The notes beneath the pieces are model-generated. The model searched no databases. It was not told where the DNA came from and was given only the letters and a program-made list of their open reading frames with translations. From Ensifer adhaerens (GTDB taxonomy: Bacteria > Pseudomonadota > Alphaproteobacteria > Rhizobiales > Rhizobiaceae), in contig NZ_CP118611.1 of NCBI RefSeq assembly GCF_028993555.1, positions 2,131,501-2,195,500 on the forward strand: a stretch of 64,000 bases of DNA, in the 5' to 3' direction. A program made the translations under genes and the position numbers. This document shows, piece after piece, positions 46,647-54,766 of this stretch (position 1 is the first letter of the stretch; each line of letters starts with the position of its first letter).

Positions 46647-46696
46647 TTTCGATTTACGACTGACGAATTTTGTATTTCTTCAGTCGTAAATCGAAA
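46647..46696. promoter_or_regulatory. Very long perfect palindrome, TetR operator
   Basis: A 17-bp arm TTTCGATTTACGACTGA (46647-46663) and its exact reverse complement (46680-46696) flank a 16-base AT-rich spacer. The left arm begins eight bases upstream of the tetR start codon, so the spacer probably contains promoter elements. TetR-family dimers bind such palindromes; here the two arms could be bound jointly by two dimers. Confidence 0.8.
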
Positions 46697-46880
46697 TGGG
46701 ACACCCGTCAACGAAAGAATCCGCTCGCACGTTCACGATTTGATAACCAAGATCGAGCTCGCCGCGCGCGGCCGACGACCTTTCAATGTCGCCCGCCTGT
46801 CGTTGACTCGACACGCTATGGTGGTTACTGGCGCTTCTGGAGCCGCGTTTCTCGGATTCTTCTCAAGGGGTTAGCAACTT

Positions 46881-47849
46881 ATGGCCACAGGTCTCATCGC
46901 CCTCCTCGACGACATCGCAGCTATCGCCAAGTTGGCGGCCGCTTCGCTGGACGACGTGGCGGCCCAAACCGCGAAGGCCAGCGCCAAGGCGGCCGGCGTC
47001 GTGATCGACGACGCCGCGGTGACCCCGCGTTATGTGGTGGGGCTGACGCCTGAACGGGAACTGCCGATCATCGCACGGATCGCGCTCGGTTCGCTGAAGA
47101 ACAAGTTGCTTTTCCTTCTGCCGGGCGCGCTGCTGCTCGGCTATTTCGCACCCTGGGCGATCACGCCGCTGCTGATGCTCGGCGGCATCTATCTCTGCTA
47201 CGAGGGTGCCGAGAAGCTTTACGGCGCAGTCTTTCCGCACGCGGCGCACGCGCACGAGGAAGCGGTTCTGGGTGAGAAGAGCGATCCGGCGGCGCTTGAA
47301 AACGAGAAGGTTGCCGGCGCCATCCGCACCGACTTCATTCTGTCGGCCGAGATCATGGCGCTGACCCTGTCGGCGGTCGCGGATGCCGACATTTACATGC
47401 AGGGCACAGTGCTCGCCGGCGTCGGCATCCTGATCACGCTTGCGGTCTATGGCGTCGTGGCGCTCATCGTCAAAGCCGACGATGCCGGGGTCGCTCTGGC
47501 GAGGAACCCGCTGTCCGCCTTGCGCGTTGTCGGCCGCGGCCTCGTTCTCGGCATGCCTGCATTCCTGAAAGTTCTTGCAGCGATCGGCACCGCGGCCATG
47601 CTCTGGGTCGGCGGCAGCATCCTTGTGCATGGCATGGCACAATTGGGCCAGGCCGGGCCGGAACATTTCATCCACGACGTCTCCGAAAGCGTTGCCCACA
47701 CACTGACGGTCGCCCCTGGCGTCGTCGGCTGGTTCACGACCTCGGCGCTCCAGGCGCTGCTTGCCATCGTCGTCGGCGCCGCAACCATTGTCATCATGGG
47801 CAATGTGATCGCGCCGATCTGGAGCCGCTTGCGTCCGGCAAAGAGCTAG
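46881..47849 (+). CDS. DUF808 family inner-membrane protein (YedI-like)
   Basis: 322 aa. The N-terminus MATGLIALLDDIAAIAKLAAASLDDVAA is the family signature and is followed by KASAKAAGVVIDDAAVTPRYVVGL. About six hydrophobic helices follow (LLFLLPGALLLGYFAPWAI; LLMLGGIYLCYEGAEKL). The E. coli relative is YedI; the biochemical role is unknown. Its promoter region is beyond the tetR operator. Monocistronic, ending in a hairpin. Confidence 0.93.
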   Translation: MATGLIALLDDIAAIAKLAAASLDDVAAQTAKASAKAAGVVIDDAAVTPRYVVGLTPERELPIIARIALGSLKNKLLFLLPGALLLGYFAPWAITPLLMLGGIYLCYEGAEKLYGAVFPHAAHAHEEAVLGEKSDPAALENEKVAGAIRTDFILSAEIMALTLSAVADADIYMQGTVLAGVGILITLAVYGVVALIVKADDAGVALARNPLSALRVVGRGLVLGMPAFLKVLAAIGTAAMLWVGGSILVHGMAQLGQAGPEHFIHDVSESVAHTLTVAPGVVGWFTTSALQALLAIVVGAATIVIMGNVIAPIWSRLRPAKS

Positions 47850-47874
47850 AACTTCGCAAAAGATGGATCGGGAA

Positions 47875-47894
47875 GGAGGCCGCTCGCGGCCTCC
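47875..47894. terminator. Bidirectional hairpin between convergent genes
   Basis: GGAGGCCGC (47875-47883) and GCGGCCTCC (47886-47894), two-base centre, in the 77-base gap between the DUF808 and agmatinase stops. On the minus strand it is followed by TTCCCGATCC. T-run is weak. Confidence 0.5.
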
Positions 47895-47926
47895 CCCGAC
47901 TATTGATTTCCAATCTCTTGGGCGAC

Positions 47927-48880
47927 CTACCGCTTGTACTTCACGCCCGGCAGCACGCAGAGCATTTCGTAAAGCAGGTTCGCCGCGGTAATCGCGGTCG
48001 TACCTGTCGTATCGAAAGGCGGGCTCACCTCGACGAGATCGGCACCGACCAGGTTGAGGCCGCGGCAGCCGCGGATGATTTCGATCGCCTGGATGACGGT
48101 CAGTCCGCCGATCTCGGGCGTGCCGGTGCCCGGCGCATAGGCCGGGTCGAGACTGTCGATATCGAACGTCAGATAGGTCTTGTGATTGCCGATCTTGGCG
48201 CGAATGCCTTCGATCAGCGGCACCAGCGACTTGTGCCAGCATTCCTCGGCCGGGACGACGGTGAAACCCTTGTCGCGCGACCAGTCGAAATCGTCGGATG
48301 CGTAGCCGGTGCCGCGCAGACCGACCTGGAAGACGAGGTTCGGGTTGAGGCAGCCGTCCTCGTAGGCGCGGCGGAACGGCGTGCCATGCGCGATCTTCTC
48401 GCCGAACATCGTGTCGTTGATATCCGCATGGGCATCGACATGGATGAGGGCGACCGGCCCGTGCTTTTCGGCGATCGCCTTCAAGATCGGATAGCTGATC
48501 GTATGATCGCCGCCGAGCGTCAGCGGAATGCAATCCTGCTTGAGGATCTCACCGATGTTGCGGGTGATGATCTCCATGTTGGCCGGCAGGTTGAAGGTGT
48601 TGATGGCGATGTCGCCGATATCGGCGACCTGCAGGCTTTCGAAGGGGGCAGCCCCCGTTGCCATGTTGTAGGGGCGGATCATGACGGATTCGGCGCGGAT
48701 CTGGCGCGGCCCGTAGCGCGTGCCGGAGCGGTTGGACGCACCGATATCCATGGGGATGCCGACGAAGCAGGCATCGAGACCTGCCGCCGACGTCGCCGCC
48801 GGAAGACGCATCATCGTGCCGGGGCCACCGAAGCGGGGCATGTCGTTGCCGCCGAGCGGCTGGTTGAATTTCTCTTCCAT
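47927..48880 (-). CDS. speB: Agmatinase
   Basis: 317 aa ureohydrolase producing putrescine and urea from agmatine. Manganese ligands are in GGDHTISYP, HVDAHADINDT and FDIDSLDPAYAPG, all intact. The ATG at 48878-48880 has GGGAGAGC upstream. Guanidinobutyrase or guanidinopropionase share these motifs and cannot be excluded. The position beside a Pot-type ABC operon favours agmatine/putrescine metabolism. It is divergent from the pot operon, with 241 bases between start codons. Confidence 0.9.
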   Translation of the reverse strand: MEEKFNQPLGGNDMPRFGGPGTMMRLPAATSAAGLDACFVGIPMDIGASNRSGTRYGPRQIRAESVMIRPYNMATGAAPFESLQVADIGDIAINTFNLPANMEIITRNIGEILKQDCIPLTLGGDHTISYPILKAIAEKHGPVALIHVDAHADINDTMFGEKIAHGTPFRRAYEDGCLNPNLVFQVGLRGTGYASDDFDWSRDKGFTVVPAEECWHKSLVPLIEGIRAKIGNHKTYLTFDIDSLDPAYAPGTGTPEIGGLTVIQAIEIIRGCRGLNLVGADLVEVSPPFDTTGTTAITAANLLYEMLCVLPGVKYKR

Positions 48881-49121
48881 CGAAGCTCTCCCTTTTGATT
48901 TCGCCGGAACCCTATCAGGCGCTGCAGGCCGAGAAATGCCCATTGATCGAATGTTACTTCGATCGCGATCAAACCAACATGGTCGACCCAGCGAAGGCAG
49001 GCGTCGCTTGCCGTTTACGACGGCGCCGCGCCGGCCGCACCTAGCCAAAGGGAGTGTTGCCCTTGCAGGACCCACCGATCACTTTGGCGAAAACAAAAAT
49101 ACGATGTCCTTGGGAGGAACC

Positions 49122-50228
49122 ATGCAAAACTTACGTCGCACCGCACTGCGCTCCATGTTTGCGGCATCGCTCGCCGCTATCGCGGTCTCAACGACCGCCC
49201 AGGCGCAGGACAAGCTGTTCATCTACAATTTCTCCGACTACTTCGCCGAAGACACGATCTCGAACTTCCAGACGCGCACCGGTGTCGAAACACGGGTCGA
49301 CTTCTACGATTCGCTCGAAGTGCTCGAAACCCGGCTGCTTGCTGGCGGTAGCGGCTTCGACGTTGCCTTTCCGAGCGCCACGGTCGGTGAACGGCTGATC
49401 CAGTCCGGCGCGCTGAAACCGATCGATGTCACCGCTCTCAAGAATTACGGCAACCTCGACAAGGACCTGCTGAAGCTCGTCGCCGAGCATGACCCGGAGA
49501 ACAAATATCTGGTGCCCTATATGTGGCTGACGACGGGCGTCGCCTATAACGCCAAACTCGTCGGCGAGCGCCTTCCCAATGCGCCGACGAACAGCCTGGA
49601 CATGTTCTTCAAGCCGGAAGTCGCGGAAAAATTCCAGGATTGCGGTATCGGCATCGTCGACGCGCCGAACGAGGTGATCCCGATCACCCTCAACTATCTC
49701 GGCCTTGATCCCTACTCCACCAAACAGGACGACCTCGACAAGGCCAAGGAACTCCTGCTCAAGCTGCGTCCCTATATCCGCCACATGCAGAGCGGCCAGC
49801 TCGTGGCCGACATGGCGTCCGGTCAGCTCTGCCTGGCGCTGATGTGGAGCGGCGATGCCGGCATCGCGGCGGCCCGCGCGCAAGAAGCCGAAACCGGCGT
49901 CAAGGTCGACTATTCGATCCCGAAGGAGGGCACGATCATCTCCTTCGACACGATGGCGATCCCGGCCGATGCGCCGGACCCGGAGCAGGCGCTCGCCTTC
50001 ATCGATTACATCCTCGAGCCGAAGACCGTCGCTACCATCAGCAACCACGTCTTCTACGCCAATGCCAATGCCGCGGCGACCGCCGAAGTCGATGCCGGTA
50101 TCCGCGACAACCCGAACATCTACCCGCCTGCCGAGGTGCGTTCCAAGCTCTTCGTCGACAAGTCGCTGCCACCGCGCCAGACGCGCGAACGCACCCGCGT
50201 CTGGTCGGCGTTCAGAGCCGGGCAGTAA
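49122..50228 (+). CDS. potF: Polyamine ABC transporter substrate-binding protein (PotF-like)
   Basis: 368 aa periplasmic protein. The signal (SMFAASLAAIAVSTTAQAQ, cleaved near residue 26) precedes DKLFIYNFSDYFAEDTISNF, the PotD/PotF start with its aromatic ligand cage residues. YDSLEVLETRLLAGGSGFD, WLTTGVAYN and LALMWSGDAG also match the family. The ATG at 49122 is preceded by GGGAGG. First gene of the plus-strand PotFGHI operon. Ligand likely putrescine or a related diamine. Confidence 0.93.
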   Translation: MQNLRRTALRSMFAASLAAIAVSTTAQAQDKLFIYNFSDYFAEDTISNFQTRTGVETRVDFYDSLEVLETRLLAGGSGFDVAFPSATVGERLIQSGALKPIDVTALKNYGNLDKDLLKLVAEHDPENKYLVPYMWLTTGVAYNAKLVGERLPNAPTNSLDMFFKPEVAEKFQDCGIGIVDAPNEVIPITLNYLGLDPYSTKQDDLDKAKELLLKLRPYIRHMQSGQLVADMASGQLCLALMWSGDAGIAAARAQEAETGVKVDYSIPKEGTIISFDTMAIPADAPDPEQALAFIDYILEPKTVATISNHVFYANANAAATAEVDAGIRDNPNIYPPAEVRSKLFVDKSLPPRQTRERTRVWSAFRAGQ

Positions 50229-50259
50229 ACGCGAACCGTCAACAGCAGGACCAGACCCC

Positions 50260-51327
50260 GTGCAATCCTATATTTCGATCGAGAACCTGGCGAAGTCCTA
50301 TGGCGTCGTCACTGCCGTCAACAACATCAATCTCGGGATCGAGAAAGGCGAATTCTTCTCGCTTCTCGGGCCTTCGGGCTGCGGAAAGTCGACGCTGCTC
50401 CGCATGATCGCCGGCTTCGAAACGCCGACATCCGGCGCCATCAGGCTGGAGGGAGCCGACGTCACCGACGTTCCGGCGCATAAACGCCCGACCAACATGA
50501 TGTTTCAGTCCTATGCGCTGTTTCCGCATCTGACTGTTGGCAAGAACATCGCCTTCGGATTGCAGCAGGACGGTCTCGACAAGGGCGAGATCAAGAAGCG
50601 CATCGATGAGGTGGCGGAGAAGCTGCAGCTGGCGGCCCTGCTTGATCGCAAGCCGGCGCAGCTTTCCGGCGGCCAGCGCCAGCGCGTGGCGCTTGCCCGT
50701 GCGCTGGTCAAACGGCCGAAGGTGCTGCTGCTCGACGAGCCGCTCGGCGCACTCGACAAGAACCTGCGCACCGAAACGCAGCTCGAACTCGTCCGCCTGC
50801 AACGGGAGCTCGGCCTCACCTTCATCATCGTCACCCACGACCAGCATGAGGCGATGACCGTTTCCACCCGCATCGCCATCATGAAGCAGGGCCAGGTGCT
50901 GCAGGTCGGCACGCCTTCGGAGGTCTATGAGACGCCGCGTTCGCGTTATGTCGCAAAGTTCCTCGGAGAGACCAATGTGTTCGCCGGCGCACGGGCGGAG
51001 CGCAATGGCGAAGAACTCCGGATCGACAGCGATGAGGCCGGCGGCGGCGTCCGCGCCGCTTTCACCGACCGGGTGGCGCTCGACCGGCCGTTCTGGGTCT
51101 CGGTTCGCCCGGAACGGGTGGAACTCGCGACATCGGGCAACGGCCTCGAAGGCACCGTGGAGCAACTCACCTATACCGGCGTCGAGCGGCACTACCGGGT
51201 GCGACTGAAATCGGGGGCGACGCTCGACGCACGACGGGTCAATCTCGGCACCGAAAGTGATCTCGGCGTCGGCGACCGTGTCTTCGCAAGCTGGTCGCCG
51301 CAGGCCAGCCGGCTCTTGGCCGAGTAG
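50260..51327 (+). CDS. potG: Polyamine ABC transporter ATPase (PotG/PotA-like)
   Basis: 355 aa. Walker [10 protein letters not shown], signature LSGGQRQR, Walker [13 protein letters not shown] and H-loop VTHDQHEAMT. A TOBE domain follows (SVRPERVELATSG). The start is a GTG at 50260 (VQSYISIENLAKSYG), preceded by AGGA; no ATG fits the beginning of the domain. It lies 31 bases after potF. NBD homodimer for the PotH/PotI permeases. Confidence 0.93.
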   Translation: MQSYISIENLAKSYGVVTAVNNINLGIEKGEFFSLLGPSGCGKSTLLRMIAGFETPTSGAIRLEGADVTDVPAHKRPTNMMFQSYALFPHLTVGKNIAFGLQQDGLDKGEIKKRIDEVAEKLQLAALLDRKPAQLSGGQRQRVALARALVKRPKVLLLDEPLGALDKNLRTETQLELVRLQRELGLTFIIVTHDQHEAMTVSTRIAIMKQGQVLQVGTPSEVYETPRSRYVAKFLGETNVFAGARAERNGEELRIDSDEAGGGVRAAFTDRVALDRPFWVSVRPERVELATSGNGLEGTVEQLTYTGVERHYRVRLKSGATLDARRVNLGTESDLGVGDRVFASWSPQASRLLAE

Positions 51328-51336
51328 GAGATCCCC

Positions 51337-52239
51337 ATGCTCATGGCAGCGACACCGTCCACAAAGACGAACTGGGGCAAGCGTCTTCTGATCGCCATAC
51401 CCTATGCCTGGCTTCTGGTCCTGTTCCTGGCGCCCTTTGCGCTCGTTGCCGGCATCAGCCTTTCAACCGTGCGGCTCGGCATGCCGCCCTTCGAACCGCT
51501 GACGGCCTGGGACGGATCGATCCTCAATCTGCGGCTCAACTTCGAGAACTTCCTCTATGTTCTCACCGACGACACCTATCTGCTCGCCTATCTGACGAGC
51601 CTGAAGATCGCGGCGATTTCGACCGCCGCCACGCTCTTCATCGCCTACCCTCTCGCCTATGGCATTGCCTCCTGCTCGCCGTCATCGCGGTCGCTGCTGG
51701 TCTTCCTGGTGATCGTGCCGTTCTGGAGTTCCATGCTGATCCGCGTCTATTCCTGGATGAGCATTCTGCGGAACGACGGTCTTCTGAACGCGCTGCTCCT
51801 GAAGATTGGCCTGATCAGCGAGCCGCTGCGCATTCTCAATACCGAGACCGCCATCTATATCGGCATCATTTACACCTACCTGCCCTTCATGGTGCTGCCG
51901 ATCTACTCGAACTTGAGCAGTGCCGACCGTACCCTGATCGAGGCGGCGCGCGACCTTGGCTGCTCCCGCATCTCCGCCTTCTGGCGGGTCACCTTCCCGT
52001 TGAGCCTGCCCGGCGTCCTGGCCGGCTGTGCGTTGGTCTTCATCCCGGTCGTCGGCGAATTCGTGATCCCGGATCTGCTCGGTGGCGCCGATACGCAGAT
52101 GATCGGCCGCGCCATCTGGCTCGAATTCTTCAACAATCGCGACTGGCCGATGGCCGCCGCCGTCACGATTGTGCTCCTGGCGTTGCTGGTTGTGCCGATC
52201 GTCTACTTCCAATCGCGCCAGTCGCGCGAAAAAACCTGA
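51337..52239 (+). CDS. potH: Polyamine ABC permease (PotH-like)
   Basis: 300 aa, six helices, the first at YAWLLVLFLAPFALVAGISL. The EAA loop is LIEAARDLGCSRISAFWRVTFPLSL, followed by the FIPVVGEFVIPDLLGG signature of PotB/PotH proteins. It starts nine bases after the ATPase stop; a second ATG two codons later is possible. It ends 11 bases before the next permease. Confidence 0.94.
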   Translation: MLMAATPSTKTNWGKRLLIAIPYAWLLVLFLAPFALVAGISLSTVRLGMPPFEPLTAWDGSILNLRLNFENFLYVLTDDTYLLAYLTSLKIAAISTAATLFIAYPLAYGIASCSPSSRSLLVFLVIVPFWSSMLIRVYSWMSILRNDGLLNALLLKIGLISEPLRILNTETAIYIGIIYTYLPFMVLPIYSNLSSADRTLIEAARDLGCSRISAFWRVTFPLSLPGVLAGCALVFIPVVGEFVIPDLLGGADTQMIGRAIWLEFFNNRDWPMAAAVTIVLLALLVVPIVYFQSRQSREKT

Positions 52240-52249
52240 GGAGCTAGCC

Positions 52250-53047
52250 ATGACGAAACCAAGCTGGTTCAATCGGCTCTCGATCCTGTTCGGGCTTGCC
52301 TTCCTCTATCTGCCGATCGTCGTGCTCGTGATCTACAGCTTCAACGGTTCGAAGCTGGTGACGGTCTGGGGCGGCTTCTCGACGCAGTGGTATGCGACCG
52401 TCCTCAACAATCCGTCGATCATCGAAGGCGCGAAGGTCAGCTTCCTGGTTGCCGCGATCTCGGCGACGGCTGCGACCATTCTCGGGACCCTCGCAGCTGT
52501 CGTCATGGTGCGGCTGCGTCGGTTCCGCGGCCGGGCGCTTTTGAACGGCATGCTGCTTGCGCCGATGGTCATGCCGGAAGTGGTGATGGCGGTGTCGATG
52601 CTGCTGATGTTCGTGACACTCGGGATCGATCGCGGGCCGCTGACCATCACGCTGGCACACACGACCTTCACGCTCTGCTTTGCGACCGTCGTGCTGCAAT
52701 CGCGGCTGGTCGAGCTCGACCCGTCGCTGGAAGAAGCGGCGCGCGATCTCGGCTGCCCGCCGGCCAAGGCATTCGTCAGCGTTGCCTTACCGAATATGAT
52801 CCCGGCGATCGTTTCCGCCTGGCTGCTGTCCTTCACCCTGTCGCTGGACGATCTGGTCATCTCGAGCTTCACGACGGGACCAGGCGCCTCGACCCTGCCG
52901 ATGAAGATCTATTCGCAGATCAAGTTCGGGGTGACGCCGGAGATCAACGCGATCTCGACGATCATCCTCGGCATCGTGGTGTTGGGACTGGTGGCCGCTC
53001 AACTGGTCTCGCGGCGCTCGGAGCAACGGGTGAGTGCTGCGGCTTGA
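52250..53047 (+). CDS. potI: Polyamine ABC permease (PotI-like)
   Basis: 265 aa. FGLAFLYLPIVVLVIYSFNGSK is the typical PotC/PotI first helix, with the later EAA loop LEEAARDLGCPPAKAFVSVALPNMI and SFTLSLDDLVISSF. The ATG at 52250 is preceded by GAGGAGC. Last gene of the operon, ending in the palindrome at 53050-53087. Confidence 0.94.
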   Translation: MTKPSWFNRLSILFGLAFLYLPIVVLVIYSFNGSKLVTVWGGFSTQWYATVLNNPSIIEGAKVSFLVAAISATAATILGTLAAVVMVRLRRFRGRALLNGMLLAPMVMPEVVMAVSMLLMFVTLGIDRGPLTITLAHTTFTLCFATVVLQSRLVELDPSLEEAARDLGCPPAKAFVSVALPNMIPAIVSAWLLSFTLSLDDLVISSFTTGPGASTLPMKIYSQIKFGVTPEINAISTIILGIVVLGLVAAQLVSRRSEQRVSAAA

Positions 53048-53049
53048 AG

Positions 53050-53087
53050 CAATTCCAGGAAAGCGTGAACCCGCTTTCCTGGAATTG
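53050..53087. repeat. Rhizobial-type palindrome between convergent genes
   Basis: CAATTCCAGGAAAGCG (53050-53065) and CGCTTTCCTGGAATTG (53072-53087) are perfect arms with a six-base loop TGAACC. It fits the widespread intergenic palindromes of Rhizobiaceae and ends potI three bases downstream of its stop. It may also terminate the minus-strand LuxR gene. Confidence 0.8.
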
Positions 53088-53104
53088 GGTTGTAAGGAAC
53101 GAAA

Positions 53105-53989
53105 TCAGTGCGGCAGAAGCGCGCCGCCCGGCAACAGATATGTGGCCAGCGGATCTTCGAAGGCATTGCTCGCCGACGACACCGCATCGATGAACAGCGA
53201 GAAAAGCGCGGTCTGCGAGGAGATGTCGAGTTTGGCGTAGAGGTTGCGCCGATGCAGCTTGACGGTTGCCGGTGAGATCCCGAGCTTTTCCGCCGCCCCC
53301 TTGACCGAGTAGCCGCGCAAAATCATCTGCGCGACCTGGCATTCGCGATCGGTGAGCAGGCTGCGGCCAAAGTTCCGGATCGCCTGCGCCAACGCGCTTT
53401 GCAGCGGCGAGCCGTCATCGCCAAGGCTTTCGGGCCGGAGGTCGCGATAGTGCCGCAGCACGGCCATGCTGAGCAGCGGTGCAGCGCTCCGCAGGAAATC
53501 CTGGTCTTCCCCGCTGAAGGCTGCGTGCGAGTGGCGCCGTGCCAGCGAGATCGCGATCTTCGTGTCGCCATCGATGCTGATGAAGACGTTGAATTCGTCG
53601 TGCAGGCCCGAATGCCTGTAGTAGTCGCGATAATATTGCGACCGGTCGAAGGACGGATCGATCTGCCTCAGGCGATAAAGTCCGTCGTCGCCATTGTCGA
53701 GCGCCAGCCTGTAGAACGGATCGAGCCGGTACGGCCCCTGCAGATAGGCCCGAATATCGGACAAACCCTTGTCCGTACGCCAGTCGTTGAACAGGATCTT
53801 CGGCGCCGCATTTCGGCGGTACAAGAGCATCAGGCCGGCATCGATGGCGATGTGCCGCTTGAGCGACTGTGCCAGCCGATCCTGGAAATCCGAACGGCCG
53901 ACCCCCTCCATGAGGGATAGCGCCAGATCACCGACACCGGGCACCCGCTGCGTCGCCGCGCAAACTTTGATGATCGTATCGTCGTTCAT
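53105..53989 (-). CDS. LuxR-type transcriptional regulator
   Basis: 294 aa. The C-terminal GerE HTH is LTDRECQVAQMILRGYSVKGAAEKLGISPATVKLHRRNLYAKL. The N-terminal 200 residues form a PAS/GAF-like sensory region (DAGLMLLYRRNAAPKILFN) without an AHL-domain signature, so it is not a classic quorum receptor. The ATG at 53987-53989 follows GGAGGAGAAC. It is wedged between potI and the cupin/oxidase genes, so polyamine-responsive control of either is a reasonable guess. Confidence 0.9.
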   Translation of the reverse strand: MNDDTIIKVCAATQRVPGVGDLALSLMEGVGRSDFQDRLAQSLKRHIAIDAGLMLLYRRNAAPKILFNDWRTDKGLSDIRAYLQGPYRLDPFYRLALDNGDDGLYRLRQIDPSFDRSQYYRDYYRHSGLHDEFNVFISIDGDTKIAISLARRHSHAAFSGEDQDFLRSAAPLLSMAVLRHYRDLRPESLGDDGSPLQSALAQAIRNFGRSLLTDRECQVAQMILRGYSVKGAAEKLGISPATVKLHRRNLYAKLDISSQTALFSLFIDAVSSASNAFEDPLATYLLPGGALLPH

Positions 53990-54375
53990 GTTGTTCTCCT
54001 CCACGCGCAGATTAGGCGAAGGTTTAATTCGTCGCAAGTAACGGATTTTCACTACGAGAAATCCAAAACTAACGTTTGAGCAGCCCAAACAACGACATCG
54101 GCAGAGAAACCCCGGCTCCGCAAGGGCTGACGCCACCTCTGAACCTCGACGCCAATCCTCCAAACCTAGCCCTAAGGCGTATTCCGGACATTGGCCCGGG
54201 CGCCTAGAAAAATGGTGTAAGCCGCATAGTGGATCGGCGGCACGCAAAGCGACATGTGACTGTCGAGAACAGCCATTGATCTCAAGCACTATACCGCCTT
54301 GCACGAATTTGAAGCAACGAAACCCTGATGGGCGGCCGATGTACTTGCTGCTCGTCTTTCTGAACTGGAGTGAAC
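53990..54375. other. Divergent promoter region, no gene seen
   Basis: 386 bases between the LuxR start and the cupin start. Bases 54000-54080 are AT-richer. No RNA gene or strong palindrome is recognised. It should contain promoters of both genes and binding sites for the LuxR regulator. Confidence 0.5.
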
Positions 54376-54753
54376 ATGTCGAAGGTCATCAAACTCGGGC
54401 GCAATGGTGTCGGCCTGCGCGAGCTTGAAAAATGCAGCGTCGTCCCGCCGGAGGCGATCCTTACCGGCTTTGCGGACGAGCTCGGCGACGTTCACTTCGA
54501 AAGCCACGACAAGGCCGTCGTGATCGGCACCTGGCAGTCGACGCCCTACGCGGAAATGCTCTCCTACCCCGATGGCAACGAATACAGTGTCATCCTCTCG
54601 GGCAAGGTCGCAATCACCAATCCCGACGGCTCCGTCGAGACCTTCGAGGCCGGAGAAAGCTACGTCCTGCCGGCCGGCGTCGAGGTGCGTTTCGAAGTGC
54701 TCGAAACGATGCGCAAGGTCTACGTACTCTATACCGCACCCGCCGCGAAGTGA
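54376..54753 (+). CDS. Cupin domain protein (DUF861-like)
   Basis: 125 aa small beta-barrel protein. The cupin pattern is MLSYPDGNEYSVILSGKVAITNPDGSVETFEAGESYVLPAGVEV in outline; G-x5-H-type metal ligands are reduced (only Glu and His are visible in the first motif). The ATG at 54376 is preceded by CTGGAG; a GTG two codons upstream is an alternative. It is 13 bases before the FAD oxidoreductase on the same strand. PuuR-neighbour cupins of this sort are common in polyamine loci. Role unknown. Confidence 0.88.
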   Translation: MSKVIKLGRNGVGLRELEKCSVVPPEAILTGFADELGDVHFESHDKAVVIGTWQSTPYAEMLSYPDGNEYSVILSGKVAITNPDGSVETFEAGESYVLPAGVEVRFEVLETMRKVYVLYTAPAAK

Positions 54754-54766
54754 TGTGAGCGCCCCC

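Noticed and set aside
46863..48533. Minus-strand frame of 556 codons covering the DUF808 gene
   Set aside because: It crosses the stop of agmatinase and the whole DUF808 gene in non-coding frames; composition is Arg/Asp-rich.
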